64,000 nt of DNA, from positions 4,216,001 through 4,280,000 of the forward strand of contig CM066300.1 in assembly GCA_033807695.1 (NCBI GenBank), given 5' to 3'. The notes under the pieces are model-generated. The model was not told the DNA's origin. It ran no database searches and saw only the letters and a list, made by a program, of their open reading frames with translations. Of this stretch, positions 56,622 through 64,000 are shown in pieces (position 1 is the first letter of the stretch; every line of letters starts with the position of its first letter). This DNA comes from Daedaleopsis sinensis. Its lineage: Eukaryota; Basidiomycota; Agaricomycetes; Polyporales; Polyporaceae. Both the position numbers and the translations under genes were made by a program.

Positions 56622-58362
56622 TATCGTGTCGTGCAGAGATTGCGGGGGTCGTGAGGATGGATGGACTGGCAAGAGGGGGAGAGAGGGCAGATGAGATGAG
56701 AGAGCGATGTGATAAACGTGCGGTGGATGCGAGAGTCGTAGTTAAGAGCGTGGTGGACGCGTTTTGGGGATGCACTGAGGGCGCAGATCGCATGCTCGGA
56801 AGTCGCCGCGTCCAGCGTCATGTACAGCCAGGCAGCCAGGCTCTGCACTCGCCACCGCGTAACCCGTACAGCAACTGCCCAGCGGTCCGCTCATGGCTGT
56901 CCCTCAGTCTCTCCCTCTGCTTCAGCGTTCACCGTGTTCGAGCAATGTGCGACATAGCGGGTGCCCATAGGCCACAGGACGTTGTACCTCCGGATGCGCC
57001 GCGGCCAGCGGAGCCCGTGTGGTCTTCACCGGCATCGTTCCCTTCGTCGCGGCTCACAGCAAAGCAACCATCACAAGAACCGGCGGACTGCTGTGAACCG
57101 ACGGTACTAGCTCGGCTGCTGGTAGTCTTTTGTGGGCTTGGTCGGCCTTGCAGACTGCGTGAGGGGGCGGGGAGACCGAATCTACTTTAGAGGGAGTTCG
57201 AACAGAGAGAGGTGCGCTATGGAACTGCGGTCTCAAGCGTTATATCTCCATCTACTCTCACGGCTGCCCGTCCTCTATGATCATCTGCCGAACGAGCTTC
57301 CATCGCGCATGCAGTCTTGCTGCATGCAAGCATCAATAACTCTCTATCTCCCTATCCAGGAAGATGTCAACGGCTGAAAGATGAAAATGCATCGCGTTCG
57401 ATGAGATGAGATGCATGCTCAAAGGAGAATCCTCGTATGGGGCTACTACTATGGGCAGGGTTCAGGCAACCGAAAATGACGTCGATGTGCGCTAGCCAGA
57501 CAAGGATTGGTTTCTCGAGTACGTATACGCGTACACTGCAGACGGGATCACCATTGCACGAATGGCATTGCGACGTTGGTAACACATGTCCGTGTCCGTC
57601 TGACACGGAAGCGGATGCTCGTTCTGCCACCCGGTACGCACCCTCCTTCTCCGGCCAACAAGTGTTCGTTCGTTTCTGATGCGTTATTGAAAAAAGTGGC
57701 GAGCAGGGGCAAGAAGGGACTGTGCAGAGCGCAGCCTTTTCCTCGGACTCTCCGGAGAGCGTCACACCAACAAGTCACCTGGGCAAGAATATTGGCTGGC
57801 GCCATGCTTGCGCTCGTTATTTCCGCAAGACGGTGAGCTTTAGAATGACGCTCTCTGGACGGGACGACCGTCGGGCTTTCCATTCGTTATCGTGTGTTGA
57901 ACGCGATGCCGTATGGTCGCCAGGTACAGTAGAAGGGGTTGTTGGTCACAGCAGCTTCTGCCATCTGGTCAACACTTGTGGACGTCGATGGTCGACGTCT
58001 CTGTACGAGATCCCAAGCGTATGCGGCAATAGGCTTGTAGTTACTAGCCTAAGCTATTGAGAGTAATACTACTTAGTGATCACTGGAACACGTTCGAACG
58101 AACTGTCTGATGTTGCGGGAGGAGGGTCCGGCGGTCGGGGGTCAGACAGACGGGATGAGCTGAGACATGTGAGGAGCGCGTATTCCGATCCATGTCGCGA
58201 GCGATTATGGAAGACGCATCTTCACCAGATCCCAGTGACACTAGTTATTCGCCTCCTGCTATATAACATGCCCCAGCCCGTCTCCCCCTTCCTCAGCCCC
58301 CCTTCCTCCACCTCCTCCCCTGCGCGTGTCTGGGTCTCCACTAACAAGGTCTGCGACAAGCC
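56622..58362. other. Intergenic region between divergent genes
   Basis: About 1.7 kb. I found no frame with a family signature. The promoter of UAP1 lies at the left and that of the glucanase at the right. Confidence 0.5.
58260..58266 (+). promoter_or_regulatory. TATA box of the glucanase gene
   Basis: TATATAA lies about 100 bases before the start codon at 58363, and a C/T-rich leader follows it. Confidence 0.55.
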
Positions 58363-60153
<1,791 letters not shown>

Positions 60154-61025
60154 GACGCAGGACGGCGTCGTGTGCCTTATACCCCGCATTGAGGGAAGAG
60201 TGGAGAGTGCAGGAGACAGAAGCCCTACATGCATGATTGTCTACGGAGGTGGAATCGCTCTCCTCGAGAGCTCGACCGCTTCGTACCGAGCCGTGCTCCC
60301 GCCCTTTCACTTGCAGTCATTCCTAACATACACGCTCGTTCCAGAGACCCGATATCTATAGTCTGTATCCTGCCAGTCGTTACATTACACAACATACCCT
60401 TAAATATTTTCTGCTCAAACTCTCGTCTGCTCATGACGCGTTCAGTAAGGACTGTCTCGACGAAGTCGCAAATAATCGCGCTGGCATAGCTATGAGGGCA
60501 TAGGCCTGCATAGGCTGGCATCGGTTCGCATATCATTGTCTTACCGACTCACTACATCAGTGACGTCAACGAAGGTCCGAGTTACTCGGGCACGCGCGTC
60601 GCGAATTAATGCTACACTAACTAGATTGCCACTGCTTATGTAGTGCCTATGTGGCAATTGGGTATGTATGATGATACTGTACACGATAGAGTCGCTGAAT
60701 GCGATTGATTACATGATAAACCGGGTCCGTGGAGGTTGACGTTGAGATGCTACTGAAGATGCGACGACTGGTCATACAGATGAGGGGAGCTTGGTGCGTG
60801 TAGGAGTATAGGGGTATAAGTAATAGTATCGAGAGAAGCTCGTGTTGGCTTCGGGGGGCGGCGCGACCCAAGGAACCCGGACTGAGGCAGGCGACTGCAG
60901 CCCGAGCAGCGGGGACAGCAGCGACAACGAACGTAAGGGCCACAGCAAAGCAAAGCACAGCAGAAACAGTGAGACGGGGCATCCGAGCAGCATGTTCGGA
61001 CTCCAGCATGCGTGCATCGATTGGA
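60154..61025. other. Intergenic region between convergent genes
   Basis: About 870 bases; both 3' regions. Frames here are short or out of phase with any family. Confidence 0.5.
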
Positions 61026-62475
61026 CTAGCGCAGAGTGCTCTCGAAACGGCCGTCCGCGTCCTCGCCGCCCCCGTACAGGCTCCAGTGGCCGCTGATGCC
61101 GCCCCCGAGTGCGGCGGTCCCGTGGGCGTGGGCGTGGGCGTAGCCGTAATGCGCTGGGGCAGGTGGTGCTGGGGTGGAAGGGCCCGGGAACGGGGGATGC
61201 TGCTGCTGGACTTGGACTTGCTCCGGGAAGCCAAGCTTGACCAGATCGTAGCCCCAGGTCTGGAACGGCTGCTGTTGCTGGTTGTTAGATGATGGGTATA
61301 AGGTAGCAGACGAGGACGAGGACGGGCCGGCGGCAGGTTGCCAGATGTTCGCGGCGAAGGCGTAGCACTGGGTCGGGTATATAGACGTGGACGTCGACGC
61401 GGCTGCCGAGGCCGAGGCCGAGCCTGAGGGGGGGTCGGAGGCGTGCGCCGGGTCGTGCTCGCAGAAGTCGAAGGCGCCGGAGGGCACCGCGTCGAAGTCG
61501 GCCATCGGCGGGCTGTCCGACGGGGAGCTGCAACTGGCACCGTCAGCCAAGTCGTGACTGTCATCGACGTACGACGTGCCGGCTGCCGCGATGTGGACCG
61601 CCGTCGGGCCCATGGGCGATGCGTCTGCGGAGGACCGGCGAGTCAGCCTTACACATGCCACACACGCGCCAGGCAACCAGGACACACACAGCTGCGGAGC
61701 CAGCGGAGTCGGAGACACGCACCCTCGCCCGCCGCCGTCCCCGCAGAGAGGGTGATCGCGGTGGCGGTCTGTTGCACGTGCTTGACGGTGCGCCGCCGCT
61801 GCTTGCGCTCCGCGCTCACGCACTTGTCCTCCTGCCCGCACTTGATGCAGCGCGCGCACGGGCGGCCCTCGTCGCACCGCTTGTTCGCCGTCCGGCAGTT
61901 CGTGCACTAGACCCGGTCAGTCACCCCGGAGAACGCGTGCGGGGGGGCGGGGAAAGGGGACGCACAGCGACCTTCACGCCCCGCGACCTGCGCTGTGCGG
62001 TGGCGGTCGGGCTCGACGGAGCCCCCGTGCTCGGCACCTGCTCTGGAATCGGGCTCGGGCTGGCGGCGTTGGTCGTGGATGTGGTCGTCGTTGTCGTCGT
62101 GGTCGTGAATAGGGCTTTTGAAGAGAGGTGCTTAAGTGAGTGTATGTTTGAGCGAGGTTACGCGGGATCGAACGTACCGAGCTGTGAGCGGTGGACGAGC
62201 GCTGGCACGTAGATGTAATCGGGGAAGGGGGAGGAGAGGGTCATCGTGGTCGGGGCCGGGGCCGAAGCAGCCTGTCCCACATAGGAAGACGGTGTCTGGG
62301 CGTGCTGGCTGAGGAGGATCTGGATGTATGGGCGACATGACTGACACCATGGCCACCCACTAACATCTCCGTGCGACTCTGCATCGCTCGAGAAGACGTG
62401 GTCGGGCAGGATGGGGCTTAGAGCGCGTAGCTTGGGAGCATTGGTGTGAGGAGGAAGGGGGGAGGGGGAGTCCAT
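61026..62475 (-). CDS. Zn2Cys6 transcription factor
   Basis: Starts MDSPSPLPPHTNAPKLRAL (62475). A Thr-rich run (TTTTTTTTT) and TAQRRSRGVK lead by a short intron to the DNA-binding domain: CTNCRTANKRCDEGRPCARC, then IKCGQEDKC, giving Cys-x2-Cys-x6-Cys-x5-Cys-x2-Cys-x8-Cys. A seventh Cys sits in IKCG. A basic linker ERKQRRRTVKHVQQ follows. The last exon has Ser/Asp-rich and Gln-rich (QVQVQQQHPP) activation-like segments and ends DADGRFESTLR at 61026. The fungal middle homology region is absent, so the protein is short for this class. The target genes are unknown. Confidence 0.83.
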
Positions 62476-63279
62476 GACGAAAATGACGAAGAGGGTGAGG
62501 AGGGGCGGGAAAAGGGGGGGCTTGATGTGCAAAGAGGGTGCGGATGCGTTGACTTATTGAGCGATGGCGTTTGTCGGCGCGGTATAAGAGCCTGGTGAGC
62601 ATCCTGGCGCTAGGACGGCGAGTTATGCTCTGTTATGCACGGCCGCATGCCATGCCATGACGTCATAGCTATATAGCAGTAGTAGATGGGGTGATCTTCC
62701 CCCTGCAGACTGCACGGTGCACCTGTTCCGAGCCCGTCAGCCCCGATGTCTTCAACCCGTTCCGTTGGGGAGCTTACTCACCGGAAAGTTCCCGAGGCAC
62801 CGTGCTGCATTCCCAGCTCCTTGTAGTCCGATGTCCAACCCATGTAGATGTGTGGCCATAGTTAGCTTCGATGGCACTGTGCGATTGACATGAACCTGGT
62901 GCGTATCCAACAAGCCCCTCCAAGAAGGCAATCGCTGTCTGGGCGAGACAGATGAACGCTTCACGGATGCCTGAAGTCTGCGCAAAGGCCGCGTAGATGC
63001 ACATCGCGCGATAGACCGATGGGATCTATGACGTCAGTCCATATATAGGAATTTGTAGTACGAACCGCACGCAAGCACAGCTGTGGCCAACATCCCCAAC
63101 TGCACAAGGCACCCGTACTCGGGCCGTGCGTCGAGCAGACATGTGTGTGGTACCTCGTAGCTTCTAGCGGCGACATGCTGCACGAGCGGCGACTACGTTC
63201 CCCACTCGGACACACGGGATGGGGGCCGGCAGGGAGCTCCCTACGCCGAAAGTGCGCTATGAGGACCCCTGATAATGCC
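62476..63279. other. Intergenic region
   Basis: About 800 bases upstream of the Zn2Cys6 gene. Minus-strand frames at 62750-63215 show no family signature. I see no gene. Confidence 0.45.
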
Positions 63280-63283
63280 TATA

Positions 63284-64000
63284 GTAGGCCGTCCGGAAGT
63301 CCCGACATCGGAGGCGATTTTTGGCCCGGAGGGCAGCCAATAGTCCCGACATTGGGGCCCAAATTGGGGCCCAAATGCCGGTCAAACCTCCCGACACCGC
63401 CTAGTCGCTAGGTGACATGCCCGTCCGTCGTCCCGACAAATTGATGGTCCGGACTCCGAACTCAGCAATATATCAGCGCCAGATGAGGAGCGACTTACTT
63501 AGTACTTACTATATTGTTTACTAGTGCATAGTAGATGTTACTGACTGATATCATCATCGCTGTTGATGTGACTAAAACATAATTATCTTCAATACACGGG
63601 ATTAGTGTCAACTTGGTTACAATAATTAGCCGTTCATACTAAGAATTTCGTCAGCTCCTACTTATCAGTCTGACTTTCCCTCTCGGTTTGCCCTCGACTG
63701 GAGGTATTCTTCTAGTTCTCATCTCGGAAAAGCTTGAACTTCTCCGCCATACTGAAGAATCTCGACGCCGTTTTCGTACGATCGGCTTGGGTCAGGCAAG
63801 GCAGACTTTCTCGCGGACCAATTGCGAGCTTCGAGCATACATACCGTCGCAAGTGGTCCTGCAGCAGGATGTTAGGCATATGCAGCTGCCATAGCTCGCG
63901 CCGTGGGTAGGAGCAGAACGAAAATCCCGACAAAAAACTGACTTTTCGCAGGCCGTCCGACCGATCCCGACACTCAACCGGCCCCGCAGGGGCCGGAAAC
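63284..64000. mobile_element. Possible edge of a DNA transposon or MITE
   Basis: The word TCCCGACA occurs six times (63300, 63344, 63389, 63431, 63925, 63965), all on the same strand. AGGCCGTCCG occurs near 63286 and again near 63950. TTGGGGCCCAAA is doubled at 63352-63376. A perfect hairpin with 8-base arms (CCGGCCCC, loop GCA, GGGGCCGG) lies at 63979-63997. The middle (63450-63700) is AT-rich. Such subterminal repeats and hairpins occur in fungal DNA transposons, but no transposase or target-site duplication is visible in the window. Confidence 0.4.

Noticed and set aside
62752..63215. Overlapping minus-strand frames of 76 to 84 codons
   Set aside because: No domain, no consistent splice path and no similarity to the neighbouring genes.

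Overview
The window reads as nuclear DNA of a filamentous basidiomycete, most likely an Agaricomycete of the polypore type. The coding exons are GC-rich and broken by many short introns (about 45 to 75 bases, GT..AG). The gene set includes a tandem P450 array, DUF6534 and BTB proteins of the kind expanded in mushrooms, a Zn2Cys6 factor and a GH5 glucanase. There are no operons, ribosome binding sites, CRISPR arrays or rRNA genes, and I found no tRNA gene. Gene models below come from joining exons by hand, checking splice sites and phase; several sum to an exact reading frame.

Layout. 0.2-9.0 kb: four related P450 genes in tandem on the plus strand. Three are complete and the third is cut off after its N-terminal third. 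9.7-20.5 kb: housekeeping and regulatory genes, namely a DPH4 co-chaperone head to head with an ING/PHD chromatin protein, a zinc-finger protein whose start codon appears split by an intron, a secreted or vacuolar Vps62-like protein, a TBC Rab-GAP and a tiny alanine/proline-rich protein preceded by a 137-base tandem duplication. 21.5-31 kb: a degenerate 2-oxoglutarate oxygenase paralogue, an F-box-like gene with an in-frame stop, CutC, a delta-9 fatty-acid desaturase with 5-base and 3-base exons, and a BTB protein. 31-44 kb: a second type of P450, an Rsc4-like tandem bromodomain protein, a PFA4-type palmitoyltransferase, a putative mitochondrial protein, an SAS4/PEHE-like protein and the H/ACA snoRNP factor NAF1. 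44-50 kb: a gene-poor stretch, a seven-helix DUF6534 protein, and the intact copy of the 2-oxoglutarate oxygenase. 50-62.5 kb: mitochondrial EF-Ts, a taxilin coiled-coil protein carrying a SUMO-like domain inside it, UDP-GlcNAc pyrophosphorylase, a secreted exo-beta-1,3-glucanase and a Zn2Cys6 transcription factor. The last 0.7 kb looks like the edge of a mobile element with a repeated TCCCGACA word and a hairpin.

How the genes relate. Most are unlinked housekeeping genes. The P450 array is the one true cluster and probably grew by local duplication; no terpene synthase, PKS or NRPS lies beside it, so its substrate cannot be told. UAP1 (chitin precursor) and the GH5 glucanase both serve the cell wall. 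ING, Rsc4-like and SAS4-like proteins all serve chromatin, but their grouping may be chance. The most interesting signals are exon-level: essential catalytic residues encoded on very small exons in the desaturase and in the oxygenase, the loss of all metal ligands in the second oxygenase copy while its gene structure is kept, and the SUMO-like domain placed inside a taxilin coiled coil.
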